DNA of 64,000 nt, taken from positions 28,095,516-28,159,515 of the forward strand of contig NC_057766.1 in the NCBI RefSeq assembly GCF_010389155.1, read 5' to 3'. The stretch is from Erigeron canadensis. Its lineage: Eukaryota; Streptophyta; Magnoliopsida; Asterales; Asteraceae. Positions 23,403 through 35,238 of this stretch are shown here, one piece after another (position 1 is the first letter of the stretch; each line of letters begins with the position of its first letter). A model generated the notes under the pieces. The model had not been told where the DNA came from. It saw only the letters and a list, made by a program, of their open reading frames with translations, and did not search any database. Both the position numbers and the translations under genes were made by a program.

Positions 23403-24666
23403 ACCTTAATAGCTTTATTTAGCATTTTCCATATTTTGTAGTATACAGTATGTTAAAAAAAAAAAATTCAATTTAGAAAACCCAAAAACTATACTTCTAG
23501 AATGTAGGTGGATCTTGGATGAGTTTATGGAGTAAGAAGATACGGGAGAGTAATTTTCATTTGTTGGCTATTGAAGTTTGGTGAGAGAAACTAACCAAAA
23601 GTAGTTAGAAATATTATTGTCCTTTTGGATGTGTTTATAAAGCGAATCTAGAAGAAATTATAGAAGAAGGATACCGGAACATACTTTTGCCAACTATAAG
23701 AATTAGGTTATGGGTTAAGTATTCGGAGTATAAGTAATTTGACAACTTTTTTTATTGTGTATATGCATCAAAAATTTTAAATATTGTATATAAGTATCTC
23801 GCTAAATTAAATGTTTAATGTAAAAATTTATACGTGACAATTATATGAGTTGGCCACATAGAAGTTTTTGATTGGTAAAAGTAAAAATTTTATATTAAGT
23901 GATCAATTTAATGAGACACTTACATACAATATACAAAATTTTTCATACTTACATGCAAAAAGAAAAGTTGCAAAGTTAATTACACTCCGGATTCTAAACC
24001 CTTAGGTTACTGCAAAGTGCAAAATCGTTTAAAGCATGAATTGTTGTAGGTGTTAATAGTATATAGTGAGTTTAACTAGCATGAAGAGATATTTCATAAA
24101 TATTTAACAGACGTTAGATACGTGCTGTAAAACAAGTTGAAAGCTAAAATTGATAAATTAAATGTAGGATCCGTATAATTTACTCTAGTTTTAGTAAGTA
24201 TACTACTATCTAGTTTATAAAACCTACTATTTCAATAAAAATGTCAAACGTAACCTTTAGGGATGTATTTAACGTGCATAAAAAATGTATATCTTTTATA
24301 TCAAAAAAGTCTACTATCTGAATTTTATAATAAATACACAATTGTTTAATACACCTTAATTACAACCTTACGAACTACATTTAACAAAACCCTTTAAATA
24401 AATAATAACTATTTCATGAAGTACTCTTAAGATTATTATTGTAAATACATTTTTCTTCTACTTCTAGATAATATATATATATATATATTGTTGGTAGAAC
24501 ATAGAGAAAAAAATAAAACTAACCTTTAATCTTGACCATTCAAATTAATAGTCAAGTTAATCCTAACCCTTAAAATTAAAAGTCAAACTTAACTAAACAA
24601 GGTAACTCTTTAATGTTTATTAATTATTATCTATAATTTATCCAAAATCTCAAATAGCTTTTCAAA
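23403..24666. other. AT-rich spacer, nothing recognised
   Basis: Only short TA and A runs, including TA repeats near 24471-24489. Confidence 0.4.
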
Positions 24667-24695
24667 CTAGATTTATACCCGGTCGTTGACCAGGT
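24667..24695 (-). mobile_element. Helitron 3' terminus (minus strand)
   Basis: On the minus strand a hairpin, ACCTGGTCAACGACCGGGT (24695-24677), is followed six bases later by CTAG and then T. This is the standard Helitron 3' end. The matching 5' end, at a higher coordinate, was not found. Confidence 0.7.
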
Positions 24696-24699
24696 TCGA

Positions 24700-26261
24700 A
24701 ACTATATATACGAAGTGAATATCATCATTAATCCCAATTAAAATTCATCCTACAAAAGAAATTGAGATAATAGAAAATTATATACATTTTACATAAACAT
24801 ATTAATAAGCAAAGTTATAACATATTAGATGTATATAATGATTTTGAATATATGTTTGATCTTTCATTATATAGATGTCATTTTTTAGCAACTTAGCATC
24901 ATCTAAAAGCTTATCACCATCAACCTCATCCTTCAATGAGAAAAGGGTAAAAAAGAGAGTTACAAATTATTCTTTTTTACAAAAAGTATTAATTTACGTA
25001 ATGTTACTTTTTCATCGCCTAGATCATTAACATTGATAATCTTATGCAATTTCATTGATTTGAGGTTTGCCTTACCCTCGGGTTCTTGTTTTGAATCATT
25101 GTTCTTCAAAAAGTTGTTGTCAACATTCAAGATGTACTCATTAAAGTCAAATGCATTTTTTTTTTTTTTGTCACTTTGTTGGTTGGAAAACATGAATGTT
25201 GTAACTAAAAATATACTTGCCTTATATTAATAAGAAGTCATTTGACTGTTATGTTGTAAACGGCTCATTCACGTTTAATTTTGCAATCATGTTTAATATA
25301 TTTGTATATAATTTCTAAATTTTCTTATTTATAAAACTTTGACTTTGACTTTGTATTTTAATGGTTTAGATTGATTTTTGTTATATTTTCAATGGTCTAG
25401 ATGAAAACTTAAAATGTTTTTTTCTCTTGGCCATGGTAGCCATTAATATATATAATTACACCTTTTTATTATTATTATGGAACTAATATTACAGCTTAAT
25501 AATCCAAACTAAATATACCAAACACACCTATTAAGATTGTGATTTATGTCACTTAATTAATTAATGTATTATTATTATTATATATATACAAAAGTAAACG
25601 AAACTTTCTATAAGATTATATACTTAATTTATATAAGATTATTATTATTATATTTGAAATATTACATGCCTAAATGATTTAATTAATTATTTATTATTAT
25701 TACTATTATTACTTTATAAACTACTTAAGAATAGTAAAGTATTACATTTATAAATATTGTGATTTTCTTATGTTGTTATATATAGTATAAAATTTATAAA
25801 TTATCTTGACATCGCTAACTAGATAATTTAAGCAATCGATCAGGGTTAAAGGAGACAGAACATAGTTCCATGTTAAAATTCGGTCTTTCGCATTTAATTA
25901 CTAACAAATAATGATTAATATTTTAAAATGTAAAAGTTAATTGCACTGTATCAGGATTGAACATTATAGATTAAAACAATAAATTTACCATCATAGATGA
26001 AAATAATAATATAAAGTATGTTCAATGGACATGTATTGTTGATGATGATAAAATATGCAGAGTCATGCTCCTAACTATATTTACTCATGAAAAGACATTA
26101 TCATAAAACTCATTATGTGGATTAAATAGTGAAACACTTTCGAAATATATTATTTTGAGTATGTATTATGATTTAATATTTTGCACAGTCTTAAATATTA
26201 TAAGACGAACATCTTAACGTCAATATACTAACCACCATTATTTAAAAAAAAAAAAGTATAA
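24700..26261. other. AT-rich repeat remains
   Basis: No gene was seen. Trinucleotide runs of ATT/TTA occur around 25560-25720. Confidence 0.35.
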
Positions 26262-27270
26262 CGGGTGTGGGTTGGCAGATTAAAATATTTAACACGAACT
26301 AACATGGTATTAAAATCGGGTTAATTATCTAAACGTAAACCCGGGTTTGGGTCAACCCGGGTCGACTTAATCAAAATTTAAATTTTCACTTTAATCAAAT
26401 TTAAAAATGATAATCATAAACTTTACTTATGAAAACGGGTGAAGCTGACGACTGTCCATTTCATCAACCATAGATTTTAAAATTTTTAATATACGGGTAA
26501 ATAGCTCTAGAACAATAACTAAAATATTTATAAGTATAATTATAATATATTTATTACGGGTTTAGACTAACAAATTCGAGTTGGTGGGTTGAAAATACCC
26601 AATTCGAAGCCGAATTGATATCAAAATCGATTTTCTTAAACAAAACCTGTCAATCCGAACCCAACCACCAACATGAAAAAATAAATTTAGGTTGACAATA
26701 ATATGGTGGGTTGAGTTCGGGTCACATGGATTGGTGGGTTGGTCGGTTGGCCGCCAATCGATGCGGTCATATGTATATGGACTCCAATCGATGCAGTTAG
26801 TTCTATTCCTTCATCTTTCTCATATGAATAGTGAAACAAAAAAATATTTCGGGCTAAAATGGTTTGAGTGAACACAATCCTGCAGAACCCGGGCCCGAAC
26901 CGTCCCGCCTAAGAGGTTAACTGGTCGGGTTTCAATTTCGTTTTTCATGCCATCCCAGGTTACGAGGCATGCCAATTCGGTCCAGGTCGGGCCAGGTGTC
27001 AACCCGTTCACATCCCTAGGTTGGCGTGTTAAATGGGTTGGTAGGTTGATCTCAAGTGATATGTGTTAGTGGGTTAATGGGTTAATTCCAAGTCAAATGG
27101 GATTTAGGTTGTCAGATCAAATGAGTTGGTGGTTTGGCCTATTAAAAACACTATATAAATTTAAATATTTTAGGGTTGGTTGGTTGACTTATTAACCAAA
27201 AAGGTCCACTCGACCCCAACCAAAAAAATCAAATTGACGGGTTGTCGGACCGAGATTCACAATCCTAACA
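26262..27270. repeat. GGGTTGG/CCAACCC-rich composite repeat
   Basis: Words such as GGTGGGTTGG, GGGTCAACCCGGG and CCCGAACC recur. Inside, at 26999-27018, CAACCCGTTCACATCCCTA looks like the end of the same hAT-type family found at 58162-58787 and 59980-60253. I could not fix the other end or a target duplication, so this is probably two or more nested, eroded copies. Confidence 0.4.
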
Positions 27271-27433
27271 TAGCTTTCGGGTCAACTTGAAATCGAATTT
27301 CGGATAAGATCGAGTATTGAGAATCTTAATTTATATTAAACCGCATACAAAATTTAAGACTTTATTTTAACACTATGCTCGATTTCACAATAAACGTTGA
27401 TTTTGAATAAAAAGCTTTTGAATTTACTTAATA

Positions 27434-27462
27434 ACCCGGTCACCGACCGGGTATTAATCTAG
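27434..27462 (+). mobile_element. Helitron 3' terminus (plus strand)
   Basis: A perfect 8-bp stem, ACCCGGTC-ACC-GACCGGGT (27434-27452), is followed six bases later by CTAG (27459-27462) and T. It belongs to the same family as the minus-strand end at 24667-24695. Confidence 0.8.
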
Positions 27463-27712
27463 TTATAGTTTAAAGTCGGTTATGTTATTTTGATTACCTT
27501 ATTTTACAAGTCTAATAAGTAATTACCACCACCCAAAAAAGCAAAATTTGTAAGAAATATAATGACATTTCACCTTTCCACTCAACCTTTCTCACCAACA
27601 AGGATAATTAACTTATTACTATATTATTTTTTAATTCTAATTTAATTTCAATATTTTATACAGTATCCAACTTTCACTTTCCAAAAAAGTCAACTTGGAC
27701 CATGGGTGCATC

Positions 27713-27722
27713 TCTATATAAA
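27713..27722 (+). promoter_or_regulatory. TATA box of the small basic-protein gene
   Basis: TCTATATAAA lies about 65 bases upstream of the ATG at 27782, a good distance for a short 5' leader. Confidence 0.65.
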
Positions 27723-27781
27723 CAACCACAAACAATAATATACAAACCATTTGTTCTTTCTAAAACTTTGAGAAAATTCAA

Positions 27782-28159
27782 ATGGGTCACCTAAGTTACA
27801 CTAAGGTTCACCGAAAGCGTTATGGAACCAAAGGATTCCGACTGAACTCCAAGCGTTTTTCGGTACAACGATTACGCACAAAGCTCTTTAACTTCTTTAG
27901 GATTATTATGAGAAGTTGGAGGTCAAGTTCTAGGAAGCCAATGACTTACAACAATTTAAGTGATCATTGCACTACTAGAAGAAGATGCATGGTAACTAAG
28001 AAGAAAGATGTTGGTTTTGAGGTTTGTCGGCTAACGTCGTTTACTAGATCGAATTCTTTTTATTCGGAAGCCATTGCAGATTGTTTGGAGTTCATCAAAC
28101 GTTCATCTGCTTCTTCTATTGATAAAGTCTCTCCGGAGAGTGGAGACATATATGCATGA
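27782..28159 (+). CDS. Small basic protein of unknown function, intronless
   Basis: An intact 125-residue frame starts at an ATG just downstream of a good TATA box and ends in TGA. The first half is strongly basic and rich in aromatic residues (KGFRLNSKRFSVQRLRTK, then LFNFFRIIMRSW), which could be an amphipathic or nucleic-acid/membrane-contacting helix. The C-terminal part has SNSFYSEAIADCLEFIKRSS, a motif I recall from short uncharacterised land-plant proteins, then a short acidic tail. No signal peptide or known catalytic motif is visible. Codon use looks like a real gene and the frame is much longer than expected in such AT-rich DNA. I do not assign a function. It lies alone, with repeat DNA on both sides. 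Confidence 0.75.
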   Translation: MGHLSYTKVHRKRYGTKGFRLNSKRFSVQRLRTKLFNFFRIIMRSWRSSSRKPMTYNNLSDHCTTRRRCMVTKKKDVGFEVCRLTSFTRSNSFYSEAIADCLEFIKRSSASSIDKVSPESGDIYA

Positions 28160-29515
28160 TGATAGATATATATACAATAAGTGTATGATTGATTTAATTA
28201 ATTTTTTGTTGAGAAGGTTGTATATTTTATCAACTTTTTTATGATGATCGAGTACATGGAATTATATGTGTTCCATGATTTTAGTTTTTTATAATGTATA
28301 TGTAAATTCCAAGAAGCACAGATTTTTTGTATAAAGTTTGAAATGAGTATATCATGCTCATTGGATACGATACAAATGTATGATGTAAAATTTTATAAGA
28401 TTTTAAGAGTAATTTTCTATACGATAATTATGTTTTTTAAAACACAAATTAAAACTAAAAAGTCAAACTGATTGACCATCAAATATAGGAGAAGAAAATT
28501 GTGATACAATTTTTCACTTCATGTGTTAAATGGATGACCACAAAACCGCAACAATTAGTCATCGTTTTTGAACAAATTTCCTAAACTTCGTTACATAAAG
28601 TCGACCAGTTTAATTAACTTGAAAGCAAAAGTTTTAGTATTCTAGTAGTATTTATTTAATTTAGTTTTCTTTGGAATGGCATTTAATTAATTTGTTTATT
28701 TAGTTACTCGTATATTTTAAAAATAAATCTTGTCACAATACGTTTTCCCAGTGGCTCATAGTTTTAGGACGGTGTCTAAAAATGTGATTTTATATATCTC
28801 ATCCATCTCATCATTTGGCCACAAATTCTAAACATCGAATATTTCTTCATTTGACTATAATAAACATCTAATTAATCTTATTTAATTAATTACCACAAAA
28901 GATTCACATATTTGAATGTCGTCTTGTTTGTAATGTGGATGATATCAATTTAGAAAGATATAATTGGAAAGGCTACAACACATGGGATTTCCACATTTGA
29001 CCATTATTTTTTTGTGTATGTTTTTATGTGGTTCAATTGATGCTTTAAAATGTCAGCGGTCAGCCTGCTTGAATTTTTCTTTATTGAAGACCCCCAATAT
29101 ATATGAGTTTTACGTTTTCTAAAACGCCTTAATATAGATTGTCCAATTGTAGCTAACGTAAAAAAGTAGCTTTATACCTTTATAACAGAGACCTACCTTT
29201 ATAAGTTATTAAATTGTTTTTGGCTAGCTACCACAACAAAATCATATATAATCACACGAAGCAAATACTTTAAAACGATATTGAGGTGTTTTCGGCTACT
29301 ATATATGAAAATTCGTACATTCATTATTTATGCATCTAATTATCACCATTGTAAAAATAAAATACGAGTAACTTTGAATCGCCATGTTAATATGCTAATT
29401 TTACCGAGGTAAAATTCTTTTAATTAACAAAAAATATATATATACATATATAGGACTTCAATGTATAGGGTTACCCCCAATATATTTTGTAAAAAGTATA
29501 TAGCAATGATATTAT
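28160..29515. other. AT-rich spacer, nothing recognised
   Basis: The first ~200 bases probably hold the 3' UTR of the small gene. No other feature was supported. Confidence 0.4.
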
Positions 29516-29870
29516 ATCTACTATTTCTATTACATTATAAAGTATTTGTTTTTTTTAAATTTTAAATAAGTAGTTAATAACCTCAAATGTCTCTTTTTTT
29601 CACTAATTTAAACATTTTCATTTAAGATACCTATAATACCCTTAATGAAATTATTTATAACATAAAATCTGCAACTTTTAAAATAATTAACATACCACTC
29701 CTTTTTACATCAAACACTTTTACATTAATACCTACACTGGTTGGGGATTAGTGGGTACAAAATGATACATGAGATTAGGGGGTTTCCATCCAAAGGCCCT
29801 ATTTTATCACCACTCGTCGCCGCTAATACCACCCGTTGACACACCACCGCATCACGCAAGCATTTATCTA
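29516..29870 (+). mobile_element. Helitron-like remnant, GCATCACGC-end family
   Basis: It starts TCTACTATTTCTATTACATT then ATAAAG, and ends near GCATCACGCAAGCATTTATCTA. Two other copies (46609-46710 and 56028-56327) share this layout: an AT-rich body, a block of CACC/CCGCC-type sequence, a short GC hairpin region and a CTA(G) end. The terminal CTAG is degraded here. Confidence 0.4.
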
Positions 29871-30345
29871 TGATTCAACAAAACGGTTAATATATGTAAC
29901 TAGCATATTACTAATCCAACTCTTTTTTAGATAAATAAATAAATGAACAAGAAAACAACATATACTCATTTCCAAAAAGAGGATAAGTTTGTTTGTTGAA
30001 AAGCTGGCGAGGCATTCGTGAAAAGTATATCATATCGAAGTGTACTAGCTATCAAATTTGTAGTTTTGTGTCGTTTCAAAAGCCTTTTTCTGTTTTATTA
30101 TAAGATCTAGAAATTTGACTTGTCTACAGCTAATGTGTACAAAAACAAAGGCAAGAAAAAGGCAAGCATTAGACTCGACCATGTAAACGTAGGTTACCAA
30201 TACCTTCCAAGTGGTTTTAAGATGCGATCCGAAAATATTTGGGTTAATATAAACTTTTGGGCTGATATAAATGGGTCGGTATTGGATTTGTGGTCTTCCC
30301 AGGAGACTGTGGCCCTGTGGGCAGCAAGACACATTTTCGGGTTTG
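29871..30345. other. Spacer before the second copia element
   Basis: Nothing supported. Short open frames here look accidental. Confidence 0.35.
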
Positions 30346-30358
30346 TATCTTGAAGTCT

Positions 30359-30783
30359 TGAACGAACTCAAAGATCAATCAAAGAATAACAAAGAATTAT
30401 TATTATTTATTAATTTTTAAAATAATCAGTCGGCTGTAAATGTCGACTTATAGAGTTCGATTATTACAATGATATGATCAAGATGATCAGTCAGGAGATT
30501 GATCAAGATAAATCAATCTTTATCTAAAATAGAATTACAAGAGAAATATTGAGAGAACAACAATTATACAGAATATGTGTATATGTGTATATATCATTTA
30601 TAACCCTAATTGGGTATATGTACTTCTAATCTTCCAGCTATCACACCGACCTCCTTCCACTTAATCTTCTTTACAACTTTAGTCCTTCAAGAATTTTGAA
30701 TAACAACCCTGCACAAACTCTTAACCCTGAAGTTAGATAGACCTTGTAAATTCAACCCTAAGTTTATATTAGTTATTTTAACA
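30359..30783 (-). repeat. 3' LTR of copia element 2
   Basis: A 425-bp LTR, TG...CA on the minus strand. Confidence 0.93.
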
Positions 30784-30792
30784 CCCTCCCTT
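30784..30792 (-). promoter_or_regulatory. Polypurine tract of copia element 2
   Basis: On the minus strand AAGGGAGGG directly precedes the 3' LTR. Confidence 0.85.
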
Positions 30793-30801
30793 AATATAAA
30801 C

Positions 30802-33249
30802 TTAGACTGCAAATAAGTCAATCAAATTCATCTTGTTTAATAGAAAATCATGTTGTCTTACACAAAGACTCTTAGTAAAAATATCAGCAGTTTGATCATT
30901 AGAATCAACTTTAATGAGATTAAGTAATCCAGAATTAACATTTTCCCTCACAATGTGAATATCAATCTCTATATGTTTTGTTCTTTCATGAAGAACTGGA
31001 TTTGTAGCAATCAAAACAGCAGATTTGTTATCACAAAACAAGGTAACAGGCAACAAATCCTTTACCTTTAAATCTTTTAAAACATTAAGGATCCAAATAA
31101 TCTCACATGTCACAGTGGCCATAGCCCTATATTCTGCTTCAGAAGAAGATCTGGACACAGTGCTCTGCTTTTTACTTTTCCAGGAAATTAAAGACTCTCC
31201 CAAGAAAATACAAAACCCAGTAACTGACCTTCTTGAGGTCACACATTTACCCCAATCTGAATCTACATAAGCAAATAAAGAAGGAGATTGACTTTTAACA
31301 ATATGAATACCTTTACCTGGGTTTTTCCTTAAATACCTTAAAATTCTGAAGGCAAGTCTCAAATGTGAAGCTTTAGGAGCATGCATATACTGACTCAAAC
31401 ACTGCACAGGATAGCTAATGTCTGGTCTTGTAATTGTAAGATATATCAATTTACCAATTATTTTTTGATATAGAGTAACATTTTCAATAAAAGGATCTGA
31501 CTCATCCTTTCTGTCAGATATCACAAGATTCATATCCATGGAGGTTTTCATAGGTTTAGCACCTAACATCCCATATTCAAACAATAAGTCCATACAATAC
31601 TTTCTTTGAGTTAAGCAAACTCCTTTTGAAGTATCAATAACTTCAATTCCTAAGAAATACTTTAATTTTTCTAAATCTTTAATTAAAAACTTAGTTTTCA
31701 AAAAAGTTTTAACTTTTTCTACTTCTGAAACATCATTTTTAGTAATCACAATATCATCAACATATATAAGCAATGCAATAAACAACCCATAATCAGTTTT
31801 AGTAAAGAGTGAATAGTCACTCTTACTTTGATCAAAACCATATTCCAAAAGAGCAGTAGTAAGCTTATAATTCCACTGTCTAGGAGCTTGTTTTAGTCCA
31901 TAAAGAGATTTTACAAGCTTACAAACTCTTTTATCATCTTTAGAAAAATATCCAAGAGGTAAGGTTATATAAACTTCTTCATATAAGTCACCATACAAGA
32001 ATGCATTATTGATATCTAACTGAAACAAATTCCAATTATTTTGCACAGCAATATTAATAAGACACTTAACAGTTACCATTTTAACAACAGGAGAAAAAGT
32101 TTCTTCATAATCTATACCTTCCTTTTGATTATACCCCTTAGCAACTAATCTAGCTTTATACCTTTCTATTTCTCCGGAAGATTTGTATTTAATTTTATAT
32201 ACCCATTTACAACCTATAGGTTCTCTACCTTTAGGAAGATCAGTTAAAATCCAAGTATTATTCCTATACAAGGCTTCCATTTCAAGATTCATTGCCTCAA
32301 CCCAATTTGGATCTTTGGCAGCTTGATTATAAGTAGATGGTTCAACATTTTTATTAATGCTAGACAAGAAATTAAACACATTTGAACTCAAGTTAGAGTA
32401 ATTCACAACTCTGTCAATACCATATTTAACTTTACCATCAAGAATATAATCATTTAAATTTCTAGGAACATTAGTGGTTCTATTAGACCTCCTAAGATTG
32501 AGAGTATCCACTGGAACAGTATCACTAGTGATCTCATAATCAACTAGATGAACACCCTCAGAATTATCATTATTCCCACCTTGCAACACCTCATTGATGT
32601 TGTCATCATGTGTTGCTGTACCTCCATTGTCATTAGCAGATTCATGTGTACTACCAATGTCAATGGTGGCCCTGCCATCACAATCAGTTTTGTTAAAATT
32701 GTCATCATTGGGTCCAGTGGATTCAACAATCATCTCAATCCTGTCAAAAAAGTTGCATAACTCTTCATTAGAACTACTACTTGTACTTATCTTAAAAGGA
32801 AATATTTGTTCATAAAACTTTACATCTCTAGAAAACAGAATAGTTTTATCATTTAAACTATACAATGTATATCCCTTTTTTGAATTTGAGTAACCAAGTA
32901 AAACACATTTTTCTGCTCTCTTGGAAAACTTATCATCATTGTTCAAAATAGTTGCATAACAAAGACAACCAAAATTTCTAAGATGAGATAAAACAGGTTC
33001 AAAACCAAACACAATTTCATAAGGAGATTTTCCTTTCAAAACAGAAGAAGGAGTTCTATTGATCAAATATACAGTAGTATAAACACATTCAGTCCACATA
33101 TATAAAGATAGCCCTCCCTGAAATAGAAGAGCTCTAGCAACATTTAATAAATGTCTATGTTTCCTTTCTGCAACCCCATTTTGTTGGGGAGTGTATGCAC
33201 AAGTTGTTTGATGTATAATACCAAGTTGTTTAAACATTTTATCCATGTT
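30802..33249 (-). CDS. copia element 2 pol, part after the TAG: integrase end, RT, RNase H
   Basis: The frame is the direct in-frame continuation of the upstream ORF past a single TAG. It opens with the rest of the integrase core (YTPQQNGVAERKHRHL, holding the catalytic Glu), then the GKLIYLTITRPDISYP-type copia regions, the RT active site IYVDDIVITK and RNase H (DSDWGKC, SEAEYRA). No further stop occurs over about 815 codons; it ends with TAA just before the polypurine tract. The first ATG in this part (33246) could not yield a complete integrase. Two RNase H residues look slightly off the usual DADWAGC form. Confidence 0.93.
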   Translation of the reverse strand, partial: NMDKMFKQLGIIHQTTCAYTPQQNGVAERKHRHLLNVARALLFQGGLSLYMWTECVYTTVYLINRTPSSVLKGKSPYEIVFGFEPVLSHLRNFGCLCYATILNNDDKFSKRAEKCVLLGYSNSKKGYTLYSLNDKTILFSRDVKFYEQIFPFKISTSSSSNEELCNFFDRIEMIVESTGPNDDNFNKTDCDGRATIDIGSTHESANDNGGTATHDDNINEVLQGGNNDNSEGVHLVDYEITSDTVPVDTLNLRRSNRTTNVPRNLNDYILDGKVKYGIDRVVNYSNLSSNVFNFLSSINKNVEPSTYNQAAKDPNWVEAMNLEMEALYRNNTWILTDLPKGREPIGCKWVYKIKYKSSGEIERYKARLVAKGYNQKEGIDYEETFSPVVKMVTVKCLINIAVQNNWNLFQLDINNAFLYGDLYEEVYITLPLGYFSKDDKRVCKLVKSLYGLKQAPRQWNYKLTTALLEYGFDQSKSDYSLFTKTDYGLFIALLIYVDDIVITKNDVSEVEKVKTFLKTKFLIKDLEKLKYFLGIEVIDTSKGVCLTQRKYCMDLLFEYGMLGAKPMKTSMDMNLVISDRKDESDPFIENVTLYQKIIGKLIYLTITRPDISYPVQCLSQYMHAPKASHLRLAFRILRYLRKNPGKGIHIVKSQSPSLFAYVDSDWGKCVTSRRSVTGFCIFLGESLISWKSKKQSTVSRSSSEAEYRAMATVTCEIIWILNVLKDLKVKDLLPVTLFCDNKSAVLIATNPVLHERTKHIEIDIHIVRENVNSGLLNLIKVDSNDQTADIFTKSLCVRQHDFLLNKMNLIDLFAV

Positions 33250-35238
33250 CTAGTTAACAAATTCAGTGCCATTGTCTAACCTAATTATTTTAACTTTCTT
33301 CCCAAATTGTGTGTTAATCATTTTTATAAAAACACTTAAGTTTTCATAAACTTCAGTTTTATTCTTTAACATGTAAACCCAAACTGCTTTAAAGAAATCA
33401 TCAACATTAGTTAAAAAATACTTGTATCCTTCTTTACTAGCCTTCCTATATGGACCCCATACATCAACATGTATTAAGTCACCAACATTTAAAGATTTGT
33501 GATCACTTAGAGGAAAAGGTTGTCTAGTTTGCTTAGATTTATGACAAGTATCACATGGCATAGAATTATCAATCAAATCAAGTTTAAGTTTGGACTTTAA
33601 CACATGCAGAACATTATAAGATGGATGACCTAATCTGGAATGCCACAATTCTGCAGACACATTGCAATTATTCACAGAATTCAAGCTGACATTATTAACA
33701 CAAATCTTACCCTGATTTAACAAATAAAGACCTCCATGTATTCTACCAGTCCCCAAACTTTTCATTGTTCTCAAATCGTGTATATAGCATGTATGCTCAG
33801 AAAAACCAAAAAACAATTTACTATCTCTAGTAGCTTTATGAACAGATAAAAGATTTACATTATACTCAGGTACAACAAGCACATCAAATAATGTAATGTT
33901 ATCTGTAACTCTTAAATCACCAATTTTAGTAATTTGAGCAAAAGTACCATTTGGATGATTTACAGTTAGATTTAAAGAAGACACATCAATTACATTAATC
34001 ATATTTTTATCAGATGCACACATGTGTTGATTTGCACCAGAATCAATAATCCAGTTAATTAGACTAATCAAAGTGTCAAACTGAATATTTGAATTAAAAT
34101 ATGTAGAGGACATGAAAGCATTAAACAAAGCGCCTGCCATATTAGCTTGAGTTTTTCCTTTTGAATCCTGATTCTCATTCAACAAACTCATAAGTTTTGC
34201 AATTTGTTCATTAGTAAAAGGAAAACTAGAATTAACAGAATTATCAGAAGTAGTATTTTTAGAATTTTGTACATTGATATCAGATTTATCATTCCAGTTA
34301 TTTCTTTCATTAATTACACTATTACTAGTATAATTCTTATTCGTATAATTAGGTTTCCTTTTATTAAAATCTAGATATCCAACAAGTTTATAACACTTAT
34401 CTATTGTATGCCCTTTTAAACCATAAGCAGGATTAACACATACCAAATTTTCATTTCTAACAAACTTCCTTTTTGGATCATTAAACTTTGACACAAAAGC
34501 AGAATTAACAAGTTTAACATGATTCACAGAACTAACATTCCTATGAGATTCTTCTCTAGACAACAAAGCATATGCAGACTTCACATTAGGTAAAGGATCT
34601 CTAGTAAGAATGTTACTTCTAACAGACATATAAATTTCATCTAAACCCATTAAAAATTGCATTAACCTTATCAAATCATGATGAGACTTAAATTCTTTTG
34701 CAGCTTTACATGTACAAACAGGCAATTTAACCATAGCATCAAATTGTTTCCAGAAAGTATTCAGTTTATGATAATATTCAGACAAAGAAGAACCATTTTG
34801 ACTTAATGTATTTATCTTATGATGCAAATTAAAAGTAACAGAACCATCCACTTTATCATATGTTTCTTTCAAATCTTCTAATACTTCACTTGCAATTTTA
34901 GAAAATATTTGTCCCATATATAACTCTTGACTGACAGATCCTAAAATCCAAGATAAAACCACTGAGTTACACCTATCCCATTGTTTAGCCAAAACAGGAT
35001 TATCATTATCCTTTTCACATGAACCATCTATGAACCCTACTTTATTTTTAGTTTCTAAAGCAAGCATCATAGCACATGACCAAACATTGTAATTATCAGT
35101 ACCAGTCAATTTGAAAGATAAAATAGAGGTACCACTAGTATCAGTAGGATGAAGATATAAAGGATCACCAAAATCAAGTGCACTAACAGCAGTAGGTTTA
35201 GAACTACTACTAGAATGAGTTTCAGGAGCCATAATCAA
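33250..35238 (-). pseudogene. copia element 2 gag-protease-integrase, ends at internal TAG
   Basis: From ATG at 35238 the frame runs through a copia Gag (DPLYLHPTDTSGTSILSF start), a zinc-knuckle region, the protease WIIDSGANQHM, the integrase zinc site (LWHSRLGHPS, CDTCHKSK) and the first catalytic Asp residues (DVWGPY, RLDNGTEF), then meets TAG at 33252-33250. The next codons go on in the same frame with NMDKMF, so one point change, probably CAG to TAG, interrupts the polyprotein inside the integrase. The zinc knuckle, around GLKGHTIDKC, appears degenerate: a Tyr stands where the second Cys is expected. Confidence 0.9.
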
